Origin: an uncultured Desulfobacteraceae bacterium
GTDB lineage: Bacteria; Desulfobacterota; Desulfobacteria; Desulfobacterales; Desulfobacteraceae
DNA length: 64,000 bases
Assembly (NCBI GenBank): GCA_913041495.1
Contig: CAJWHT010000002.1
Location: 1 to 64,000, forward strand
Reading direction: 5' to 3'
Numbering within the stretch: the first letter of the stretch is position 1; each line of letters begins with the position of its first letter. Shown here piece by piece: positions 24,447 through 33,041 of this stretch. The notes below the pieces were generated by a model, which did no database searches, was not told where the DNA came from, and saw only the letters and a program-made list of their open reading frames with translations. The position numbers and the translations under genes were made by a program.

Positions 24447-26507
24447 ATGTTGCAATCAATTCTGATGATGGGTGGTTTAGGTGTAGCGATCGGCACAGCC
24501 TTGGTGATCGCATCCAAAGCGTTTTATGTGTATGAAGACCCCACAGTAGTCGCCATTGACGATTGCCTTCCCGGCGCTAACTGCGGCGGCTGCGGTTATC
24601 CCGGGTGTACCCCCAATGCGGAGGCCATCGCCAGAGGAGAACAGGACGTCAATTCCTGTGTGGCCGCAGGAGAGGATGTGGCCCTGGCCATCGCCGAGAT
24701 CATGGGCGTTTCCATGTCTGAAAAAGAACCTGAATTTGCCGGTCCCGGCTGCCATTACGGTAACGCGGATGCGGAACTCAACTATATATATAAAGGTGTC
24801 CGGGACTGCCGTGCCGCATCCATGCTCATGGGCGGGATGAAGGTCTGCAGGATCGGCTGCCTGGGGCTTGGCACCTGTGTGACCGCCTGCAAGTTCGATG
24901 CGTTGTCCATAGGAGAGGACCACCTGCCCAAGGTGGACCAGGAAAAATGCACGGGCTGCGGTGCCTGCGAAGCCATCTGTCCTAAAAATATCATCCGGCT
25001 GACCTCCCCCAGCCGCCGGATCATGAGAGAATACACCAAGGACGAATGCACCACACCCTGCCAGCGGGCCTGCCCCTCCGGCATTGATATCAAGGAATAT
25101 GTCCGCCTGATCCGTGAAGGGGATTATCACGGGTCCCTCCAGGTCATTAAAGAGAGAATGCCATTTCCCACGGTTATATCACGGATCTGCCCCGCGCTTT
25201 GCGAATTTGACTGCCGCCGCCTCATCCAGGACGAGTCTGTGGGGATCAACCACCTCAAACGCTTTGTCTGTGACTATGAGATGAACCAGGACAAGCGGAT
25301 TCAGCCTTACAAGGCCCCTGCCACGGACAAGAAAATCGCCATTATCGGCGGTGGTGTCCAGGGGCTTGCTGCCGGGTATTTTTCAGCCCGCCTGGGCCAT
25401 TCGCCCACCGTATACGAAGCCAGCGGAGAGATGGGGGGAATCCTGCGCAAGGCCATTGCCAGGGAACGGCTCTCCATGGATGTCCTGGACTGGGATATTC
25501 AGGGGATTGAAGATCTTGGCGTTGAAATGAAAACCCATCGCAGGGCCGGTGTGAACTTCACCATTCCAGGACTTCTGAGACGGAATTATGACGCTGTATT
25601 TACCGCCACAGGCGGTTGGGATTCGCGTTTGGCCATCAGTGGTGTGGGCGGGGCTGAAAACACCATTCCCGGCACCTACCTGCTCATCGACCTGCTGCGC
25701 AGCAAAGATGATGCGAACATTACCATCGAACACGGAGATACGGTTGTCATTGCCGGCGGCGGCATCCGGTTGCCCGACGCCGTGGAGATCCTCAAGTCGT
25801 CCGGTACAAAGAAGGTTGTCGTTATCTCCCGGAAACCCCCGGAAGACTCTTCCTTTGACCAGGCCACCATTGACGCCATGGCCAAGGCCGGTGCCACCAT
25901 CCAGTACAACACCGGTATCACCAAGTTGATGGGAGAAGACGATACGTTGACGGCAATTGAGTATGTGGACCTGGATTCCGGCGAACGCCATATCATTGAA
26001 ACCGATACCCTTGTGATCGGTTCCGGGCGTTTCCCGGAGCTTGCCTTTGTGGTCCCCGGTGCCGCAGACGCTGCTGCCGAAGAAGACGGCGAAGAAACTG
26101 CCGTTGTGGATTCTGTTGACAGCACCCTGGCATGGGAAGGGGTGGAACTGCAGAAAAAACCCGATCTCATTAATCCGTTGGGACTCTTATCAAACCAGGA
26201 TGTGATTTCCGAGTACTCTTCAGCCGTTGCCGCTATTAACGGCGGAAGGAGAGCCGCCACCCTGATTCACCATCTCATGTACGGGATCGAACTGCCGGAC
26301 CCGCAACGGATGATTACCCCCAAGTCCGTGGTCCAGAATGTCAATACCCTCACCCAGGTTGTTCCCTCGCCACGGAACATCCTTGAGATTGCCAAATCCA
26401 GAGAGGAGAGAAAGGACCGGTTTTCCACGGGATTTTCTTCTCAGGCTGCCAATGAGGAGTCTCACCGGTGCCTGCGCTGCGGCCTGGTCTGCTATGAAAA
26501 GGCTTAG
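24447..26507 (+). CDS. RnfB-like Fe-S module fused to GltD-like FAD/NAD(P) oxidoreductase
   Basis: N-term TM plus CLPGANCGGCGYPGC; CTGCGACEAICP; CQRACPSGIDIKEYVRLI; IAIIGGGVQGLAAGYF; SD AAGGA before 24447. Confidence 0.85.
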   Translation: MLQSILMMGGLGVAIGTALVIASKAFYVYEDPTVVAIDDCLPGANCGGCGYPGCTPNAEAIARGEQDVNSCVAAGEDVALAIAEIMGVSMSEKEPEFAGPGCHYGNADAELNYIYKGVRDCRAASMLMGGMKVCRIGCLGLGTCVTACKFDALSIGEDHLPKVDQEKCTGCGACEAICPKNIIRLTSPSRRIMREYTKDECTTPCQRACPSGIDIKEYVRLIREGDYHGSLQVIKERMPFPTVISRICPALCEFDCRRLIQDESVGINHLKRFVCDYEMNQDKRIQPYKAPATDKKIAIIGGGVQGLAAGYFSARLGHSPTVYEASGEMGGILRKAIARERLSMDVLDWDIQGIEDLGVEMKTHRRAGVNFTIPGLLRRNYDAVFTATGGWDSRLAISGVGGAENTIPGTYLLIDLLRSKDDANITIEHGDTVVIAGGGIRLPDAVEILKSSGTKKVVVISRKPPEDSSFDQATIDAMAKAGATIQYNTGITKLMGEDDTLTAIEYVDLDSGERHIIETDTLVIGSGRFPELAFVVPGAADAAAEEDGEETAVVDSVDSTLAWEGVELQKKPDLINPLGLLSNQDVISEYSSAVAAINGGRRAATLIHHLMYGIELPDPQRMITPKSVVQNVNTLTQVVPSPRNILEIAKSREERKDRFSTGFSSQAANEESHRCLRCGLVCYEKA

Positions 26508-26561
26508 GGGAGGGGAATAAATCAAAGGCCGGCCTGAGCGGAAACCGGACGGAAAGCCCAT

Positions 26562-28580
26562 ATGAAACCTGAGCATATCCTTGTTGTTGATGATGAGCCT
26601 AAAATTGTGGCAAATATCACCCGCTGTCTTTCGCGGGAAGGGTTTCGGGTTACCGGTGCCGCCAATGGCAGCGAAGCGGTAGCGCTTTTCCGGGAACAGC
26701 AGTTCGACCTGGTGCTGCTGGACATGTCCATGCCGGTGATGGACGGCTATGAGGCCATGGAACACCTCTTTGCCATGGACCCGGACGTGCTGATCATTAT
26801 CATGACCGGATTTGCCTCGGTTGAATCTGCGGTAAAAACCCTGAGACAGGGGGCATGGGATTTCTTAAAAAAGCCCTTTGAGTATGCAGAACTTGTCAAA
26901 ACCGTTCAAAACGGGGTGACCCAGCGAAATCTTCTGGATGAAAAACGGGCCTTTGCCGCCCGTCTCGAAGCGTCCGAGCAGCAGTATCAATACATGGTCA
27001 ACAACTCGCCGGATCTTATCTTTACCCTGGACACCCGGGGCTGCTTTACCTTTGTCAATCATCAGTTTGAAACCGTCCTGGGCTTTCCCCGCAATGTCCT
27101 TTCAGGAATGCCCTTTGTCGATCTTTTGCACGAAGATGACCGCGGCAGGGCCAAGGGCTTGATCCTGGCTGTCACATCCGGGAAACAGGGTGACCGCAGT
27201 TTTGAGACCAATTTTGAGATTAATGTCCGGTTTAAAAAGGCAAGTAACCGCCATGCCGAGTTCGATCCATACGCGGCCTTTGCCTTCATGGAACTCAAGG
27301 CCTCAGCCATTACCCTGCCCGGGGATGATCCTGACACCGCATCCCAGGGGGTATACGGTGTGGCAAGGGATGTGTCTGACCGCCTCATGCTGGAGGACCA
27401 GCTTCGTCAGGCCCAGAAAATGGAGGCCTTAGGTACCCTGGCCGGGGGAATTGCCCATGATTTCAACAACATTCTTATGGGAATCCAAGGGTATGCCTCG
27501 CTGGTCAAAGCAGGCTTTGACAAAGACTCCAAGGCCTACCGCCGTCTGTCCAGTATCGACGAGTATGTGAACAACGGGGCGGAGATGGCCCGGCAACTTC
27601 TGGGATTTGCCCAGAAAAACTGCCACGAAGACTGCAAGCTGAACATGAATTACCTGCTCAAAATGTCCGCGAAGATGTTCGGCCGCACCAAAAAGGATAT
27701 CATCATTGAGCAGCACCTGGACAAAGAACTGTGGCCCACTGTGGTGGATGAGGGCCAGCTAAAACGGGTGCTGATGAATCTTTACGTCAATGCCTGGCAG
27801 GCCATGCCCAACGGCGGCAAGATCACCATATGCTCGGATAACCTGATGGTGGACGCCAAAGAGAAGCATACCCTGGGTCTGGACAACACCGGTGCCTATG
27901 TCAGGATTTCGGTGGCGGATACGGGGGCGGGCATGGACAAGGCCACCATGGCACGGATTTTTGATCCCTTTTTCACCACCAAGGAACGGGGGCAGGGAAC
28001 CGGTCTGGGATTGGCCACGGCCTACGGCATTGTGAAAAGCCATAAGGGGACCTTCCAGGTGGAATCCGGACCTGATAAGGGCAGTGTCTTTATGTTCTAC
28101 CTGCCTGCGGCAGAAGGGTACGGGGAGAATACCTGCGCCTATCCCGGGGATACCCCGGATGAGGTGGCAAGAATCGTTGCCGGCCGGGGACGGATTCTTT
28201 TAGTGGATGATGAACGAGGGGTGATTGAAGTCTGCTCGGAGATGATTGAGGCTTTAGGATACGAGGTGCTGGTCGCCGAAAGTGGCCTTGAGGCCGTGAC
28301 CCTCCTTGAAACGGAAACGGCACCGGTGGACCTGGTGATTCTGGACATGGTGATGCCGGGTATGAACGGCTTTGAAACCTATGAAAAGATCCGGAAGATC
28401 AGTCCGGACAGCCGGGTTTTGGTCTGTTCCGGATATTCAAAGGAAGAAGAGGTGCTCCAGATGATTGAAAGGGGATGTGATGACTATCTTTACAAACCCT
28501 TTGACGTGGCCATGCTTTCGGAAAAACTGCAGGCCGTGTTCCGTCGTTCCGTGATTCATAAGCAGGTATCTAAAACCTGA
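26562..28580 (+). CDS. Hybrid histidine kinase (REC-PAS-HisKA-HATPase-REC)
   Basis: ILVVDDEPKIV; GGIAHDFNNILMGIQGY; GTGLGLATAYGIV; second REC ILLVDDERGVIEV. Confidence 0.9.
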   Translation: MKPEHILVVDDEPKIVANITRCLSREGFRVTGAANGSEAVALFREQQFDLVLLDMSMPVMDGYEAMEHLFAMDPDVLIIIMTGFASVESAVKTLRQGAWDFLKKPFEYAELVKTVQNGVTQRNLLDEKRAFAARLEASEQQYQYMVNNSPDLIFTLDTRGCFTFVNHQFETVLGFPRNVLSGMPFVDLLHEDDRGRAKGLILAVTSGKQGDRSFETNFEINVRFKKASNRHAEFDPYAAFAFMELKASAITLPGDDPDTASQGVYGVARDVSDRLMLEDQLRQAQKMEALGTLAGGIAHDFNNILMGIQGYASLVKAGFDKDSKAYRRLSSIDEYVNNGAEMARQLLGFAQKNCHEDCKLNMNYLLKMSAKMFGRTKKDIIIEQHLDKELWPTVVDEGQLKRVLMNLYVNAWQAMPNGGKITICSDNLMVDAKEKHTLGLDNTGAYVRISVADTGAGMDKATMARIFDPFFTTKERGQGTGLGLATAYGIVKSHKGTFQVESGPDKGSVFMFYLPAAEGYGENTCAYPGDTPDEVARIVAGRGRILLVDDERGVIEVCSEMIEALGYEVLVAESGLEAVTLLETETAPVDLVILDMVMPGMNGFETYEKIRKISPDSRVLVCSGYSKEEEVLQMIERGCDDYLYKPFDVAMLSEKLQAVFRRSVIHKQVSKT

Positions 28581-28628
28581 CAGGCGCTTGGACTAAACAG
28601 GGGCAGGGCAGGGGAATTGAAAAAAAGC

Positions 28629-28664
28629 AAAAGGCCCGGGAACCTAAGGTTCCCGGGCCTTTTT
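28629..28664. terminator. Bidirectional intrinsic terminator between convergent genes
   Basis: AAAAGGCCCGGGAACC-taa-GGTTCCCGGGCCTTTT, 16-bp perfect stem. Confidence 0.93.
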
Positions 28665-28681
28665 ACGTAAAGGCGCGGTGA

Positions 28682-29602
28682 TTAGCCGAATACTTTTTCC
28701 AGATCGGGGATGATCTGTTTTTTACGGCTCATGATGCCGGGCAGCCAGCATTTGCCGTCAGCCGGTTTTTCACCGAACGCTTTTTCAACAACGGATTCGT
28801 CGTCGGAGGCAACCAGAAGCTCGGTACCTTCTTTCATGATGTCGGTGAGCATCAGCAGAACGGTGTGATGACCTTTTTCAGCTTTCAGGTCACGGATATC
28901 TTTTTCCAGGTCAGCCTTGATACCGTCAACGATGGACAGGTCAACCAGTTCCAGCTGGCCGCAGCCAACGCCGTTGCCGCTCATGTCAAAATCTTTGTAA
29001 TCGCGAAGAACCAGTTCACGGACCGGGGTGCCTTCAACGGCAGATTTAACCTTGAACATTTCGATGCCCAGGGCGTCCAGATCAGTTTCGCCGCAGATTT
29101 CAGCCAGCTTGGCGCAGACTTCTTTGTCCTTGTCAGTGCAGGTGGCGGATTTGAAAATTACGGTATCGGACAGGATGGCGCAGAGCATGGCACCGGCGAT
29201 GCCCTTGGGTACTTCTACGTTGAAGTAGTCGTACATGGACGCGATAACGGTACAGGTGCAGCCTACGGGCCAGATCCAGCATTCCAAGGGCTGTGCAGTG
29301 GTTACGTCACCCAGTTTATGATGGTCAACAACACCCAGGATGTTGGCGTCGGCCAGATCGTCGGGGCTCTGGGCCAGGTCGGAGTGATCCACCAGGTAAA
29401 CGTCTTTGCCGGCATAGGAAGTGACGACTTCGGGAGCAGCCAGGCCGAATTTGTCCAGGACAAATTTGGACTCGGGGTTCAGGTCGCCCTGAATTGCCGG
29501 TGCAATGTCTTCACCAAGGGATTTTTTCAGATCTGCCAGCGCAATGGCGGCTACCACGGAATCGGTATCTGGATTCTTGTGACCAAATACGAGAGTTGAC
29601 AT
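28682..29602 (-). CDS. ppaC: Manganese-dependent (family II) inorganic pyrophosphatase
   Basis: MSTLVFGHKNPDTDSVVAAIA, VDHHKLGD and SRKKQIIPDL. Confidence 0.92.
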   Translation of the reverse strand: MSTLVFGHKNPDTDSVVAAIALADLKKSLGEDIAPAIQGDLNPESKFVLDKFGLAAPEVVTSYAGKDVYLVDHSDLAQSPDDLADANILGVVDHHKLGDVTTAQPLECWIWPVGCTCTVIASMYDYFNVEVPKGIAGAMLCAILSDTVIFKSATCTDKDKEVCAKLAEICGETDLDALGIEMFKVKSAVEGTPVRELVLRDYKDFDMSGNGVGCGQLELVDLSIVDGIKADLEKDIRDLKAEKGHHTVLLMLTDIMKEGTELLVASDDESVVEKAFGEKPADGKCWLPGIMSRKKQIIPDLEKVFG

Positions 29603-29644
29603 AAAACCTCCTAAAATAGTTGTCATCTTGTTTATAATATTATC

Positions 29645-29699
29645 GATGATTCCTCTGGGGGAATCATCTGTATAGATGATCACACGACGGTAATCATCT
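29645..29699 (-). promoter_or_regulatory. Tandem hairpins built from GATGATT/AATCATC in the ppaC 5' region
   Basis: GATGATTCC/GGAATCATC (29645-29653/29660-29668) and AGATGAT/ATCATCT (29674-29680/29693-29699). Confidence 0.45.
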
Positions 29700-29905
29700 G
29701 AAATTCACTCTATGAAATTTCAACTGTGTCTTATAAGATTAATTGATTAGAATCTCAAGTAAAATTTATATTATTCTATGAATCGGTTGCAGGGGGGCTC
29801 AGGCGTCGTAAAAAAAAGGTTAGTCCTGATTAATACGGTCGATTTTATGGGCCATGTGGGATATAGCATGGTAAGAATAAACCTTTAGATGGAGATGTTG
29901 CAGGT

Positions 29906-30232
29906 ATGATCGTAAATATTTTGATTCTCAGTGTTGCTGTTTTTTTGGTGGCTCAACTGCTTCCCGGTATCCGGGTGAAAAATTATTTTACCGCCGTGAT
30001 TGTGGCCATTGTCTATTCTTTGATCAATTTTTTCACCGGATGGCTCCTGGTGTTACTCTCCTTGCCGTTGATCATCGTCACCTTCGGGGTGTTCAAGCTT
30101 GTGATCAATGCCTTTATGCTCTGGCTCACGGATAAAATGATGGCTGATTTTAAAATCCAGGATTTTTTGACCACCATTGTGGCTGCAATGCTGATCACTG
30201 TGGTGGACTCTCTGATTAAGTGGGTGCTATAG
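29906..30232 (+). CDS. Phage-holin-family-IV-like (YvlD-type) membrane protein
   Basis: 108 aa, four TM segments, LLPGIRVKNYFTAVIVAIVYSLINF. Confidence 0.75.
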   Translation: MIVNILILSVAVFLVAQLLPGIRVKNYFTAVIVAIVYSLINFFTGWLLVLLSLPLIIVTFGVFKLVINAFMLWLTDKMMADFKIQDFLTTIVAAMLITVVDSLIKWVL

Positions 30233-30325
30233 CATTGGTTTTTCCTTGAATCCGCCGGTAAAAATGTATAATATTGCGCGCACAGTTCACAAAAATCGCC
30301 TACGCCGCATAATTTAACCCAAGAA

Positions 30326-30358
30326 CTCCGAAATCGGATGAGACAAGATTTCCGGGAG
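30326..30358 (+). promoter_or_regulatory. Hairpin pairing the SD (GGGAG) of the CheY-like gene with upstream CTCC
   Basis: CTCCGAAATC / GATTTCCGGGAG: 10 bp with a 2-nt bulge; ATG at 30369. Confidence 0.5.
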
Positions 30359-30368
30359 ACTTTTATTT

Positions 30369-30728
30369 ATGGCAAAACTACTGCTGATTGACGATTCATG
30401 GCTGACCAGACGGGGATTGTCCGGTATGGTATCTGACATGGGGCACACCGTTATAGAGGCTGAAAACGGAAAGGTAGGCCTTGAGATGGTGAAAAATGAA
30501 AATCCGGACTGTATCCTGCTGGATCTGCTGATGCCTGAAATGGACGGGTACGAGGTGTTGACGCGGTTGGCTGCATCAAAAAATCAGATTCCGGTGCTGG
30601 TGTGCACCGCCGATATCCAGAATACGGCCCGACAGAAATGCCTGGCCCTGGGTGCGGCGGGGTTTTTAAACAAACCGCCCAAAGAAGAAGAACTCAAAGG
30701 ATTGATTACAAAAGTCCTCGGAGAATAG
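30369..30728 (+). CDS. CheY-like response regulator
   Basis: KLLLIDDSWLTRRGL, ILLDLLMPEMDG and NKPPKEEEL. Confidence 0.9.
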   Translation: MAKLLLIDDSWLTRRGLSGMVSDMGHTVIEAENGKVGLEMVKNENPDCILLDLLMPEMDGYEVLTRLAASKNQIPVLVCTADIQNTARQKCLALGAAGFLNKPPKEEELKGLITKVLGE

Positions 30729-30733
30729 CCGTG

Positions 30734-31345
30734 ATGATGACCATCCATTCAAAACCTGTTTCAGACCGGCAGATTGAAGCCTTACGGGAATTGATCAACA
30801 TTGGTGTCGGCAAGGGCGCCGCCATTTTAAATACCATGCTGTCCTCCCATATCGTTCTTCAGGTCCCCCAGCTTACGCTCATGGATATGGAGGACCTTGC
30901 GGCTGAGATTGCCGCGTTGGGTTCGGAAAAGCTCTCCATGGTGGCCCTGAAGTTTGACGGCGAATTTTCCGGTAGTGCGGAACTCATGTTTCCCTCGGAA
31001 ACAGCGATGACCCTGGTGGATACCCTGGTGGGGGAGGCCCCGCTGGATATGGATGTTGACTCCATTCGTTCGGGTACCCTTTGTGAAATCGGCAATGTGG
31101 TGCTCAACGGTGTCATGGGATCCATCTCCAACATCTTTTCCTCCCATTTTAACTATTCGGTACCAGAATACATTGAAGATTTGTCCGAAAATATTTTTCT
31201 GGACAGAGGGGTGGCTCCCCAAACGACGATTCTGCTGGCCAAAACCCGGTTTTTGATCGAAACGCTGGATGTGGACGGAGATATCATCCTTTTTTTTGAG
31301 TCCGGTGCACTTGACCGGTTGATGGAAATGACAGAGGCAATCTAA
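30734..31345 (+). CDS. CheC-like chemotaxis phosphatase family protein
   Basis: ELINIGVGKGAAILNTML and EIGNVVLNGVMGSI. Confidence 0.8.
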   Translation: MMTIHSKPVSDRQIEALRELINIGVGKGAAILNTMLSSHIVLQVPQLTLMDMEDLAAEIAALGSEKLSMVALKFDGEFSGSAELMFPSETAMTLVDTLVGEAPLDMDVDSIRSGTLCEIGNVVLNGVMGSISNIFSSHFNYSVPEYIEDLSENIFLDRGVAPQTTILLAKTRFLIETLDVDGDIILFFESGALDRLMEMTEAI

Positions 31346-31346
31346 G

Positions 31347-33041
31347 ATGGATTTTTCCGTGGTTGAAGATGATTTTCGCCTGCTGGACAATCTGCCGGTG
31401 GGCATCTGTGTCATCAATGCGGCATATGAAATTGTTGTCTGGAATAATTGTCTTAAGACCTGGACGAAGAAAACGATCCGTGAGGTGGGCGGTAAAACAC
31501 TTGGCCAGGTGTATCCGCACTTCCTGGAAGAACGGTATACGGCCAGGATCGATCCGATTCTGGAAGGCGGCCCCCCCGCCATATTCTCTTCCCAGCTTCA
31601 CGGCCGCCTGTTTCCTTGTGCCCTTCCCAACGGAAAATCCAGAATTCTGCAGACCACGGTTACCCATGTGCCCAAAAAGGATGGCGACGGATTTTACGCC
31701 CTTTTTGCCGTGACGGATCTAACGGAAGTGTCTTACAGAATCATGGATTACAGAAAGGTCCAGCAAAAGGCGCTCACTGAACTGGAACAGCGAAAAGCCG
31801 TCGAAGATGAACTGAGAAAAGCCAACGAGAAAATTCTGGCACAACACAAGGCAGTGATTGAGGAAGAACGGCTCAAGGTGCTGCTGCAGATGGCAGGGGC
31901 CACCGCCCATGAGCTGAATCAGCCCCTGATGATTCTTCTGGGCAATATTGAGCTTCTGGAAATGGATCTGGCCGATCCTGAGAAAATGCTGGGACGGATC
32001 AAAAAGATCTCCGAAGCCGGTTCCCGGATCTCAGATATCATCAAAAAGATCCAGAAGGTCAAGCACGTGGTAAAAAAAGACTATACAGGGGGGGAGGATA
32101 TCATTGATATCCACCAGCAGGAACGCATTCTTTTTGTGGAAGACGACCTCGAATGCTACCGGATGGTGCGCCGCATGCTCACCTTCGGCAGTCAGCGGGA
32201 AATCCACCATGCCGATACCATAAAAGCTGCAAAAGTCATGGTGAAGCGTCTTAGTGTTGATCTGATCCTTCTGGACTATATTCTGCCGGACGGTGATGCC
32301 TTTGATCTGCTGGAATTTATGAAAGAGGAGCATCTGGATATCCCTGTGGTGGTATTGACCGGCCACGGCAGTGAGATCACGGCCTCCCAGCTTTTCAGGA
32401 AAGGGGTCAGCGACTATTTATCAAAGGCCCGCCTGGACAGGGAAAGCCTTCTGGAGTCCGTGGAGTTCAGCCTGGAACGCCACAATTTAAACCGGGACAA
32501 GGAAAAGGCCATGCTGGTCATGGGAGACCTTTCCACCAAGGATAAGCTCACCGGCCTGTATAACAGGCGGTATTTTGACGAGGCCTTTGACCGGGAAACC
32601 TCCGGGACCGACCGGTATAATACGGACCTGGCACTGTGCCTGATTGATCTGGATTATTTTAAGGACATCAACGATACCTACGGTCACGGCGTGGGAGACC
32701 AGGTCCTGAAAACAGCGGCGGGAATCATCCTGGCAGCGGTCCGCAAATACGACATCGCCTGCAGATACGGGGGGGAAGAGTTTGCCCTGATTCTGCCGAA
32801 CACCGACCAGGACGGTGCCTTAACCATATGCAACCGCATCCGTGAGAACCTGAAAGACCATCTGTTTGAGGCCGGTGCCGACAACTTCCGGGTGACGCTG
32901 AGTGCCGGTATCGCCATGATGTCTCAGAATGCCTCTGCTGAGCAGAGTGCGCCATCAACCATGATACATCAGGCGGATATCGCCCTTTACAAGGCCAAAG
33001 GGCAGGGTCGTGACAGGGTTATCCTGGCCGAAATCAACTGA
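31347..33041 (+). CDS. PAS-HisKA(like)-REC-GGDEF diguanylate cyclase
   Basis: GATAHELNQPLMILLGN box without a HATPase; ILFVEDDLE REC; CRYGGEEFALILP. Confidence 0.85.
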   Translation: MDFSVVEDDFRLLDNLPVGICVINAAYEIVVWNNCLKTWTKKTIREVGGKTLGQVYPHFLEERYTARIDPILEGGPPAIFSSQLHGRLFPCALPNGKSRILQTTVTHVPKKDGDGFYALFAVTDLTEVSYRIMDYRKVQQKALTELEQRKAVEDELRKANEKILAQHKAVIEEERLKVLLQMAGATAHELNQPLMILLGNIELLEMDLADPEKMLGRIKKISEAGSRISDIIKKIQKVKHVVKKDYTGGEDIIDIHQQERILFVEDDLECYRMVRRMLTFGSQREIHHADTIKAAKVMVKRLSVDLILLDYILPDGDAFDLLEFMKEEHLDIPVVVLTGHGSEITASQLFRKGVSDYLSKARLDRESLLESVEFSLERHNLNRDKEKAMLVMGDLSTKDKLTGLYNRRYFDEAFDRETSGTDRYNTDLALCLIDLDYFKDINDTYGHGVGDQVLKTAAGIILAAVRKYDIACRYGGEEFALILPNTDQDGALTICNRIRENLKDHLFEAGADNFRVTLSAGIAMMSQNASAEQSAPSTMIHQADIALYKAKGQGRDRVILAEIN

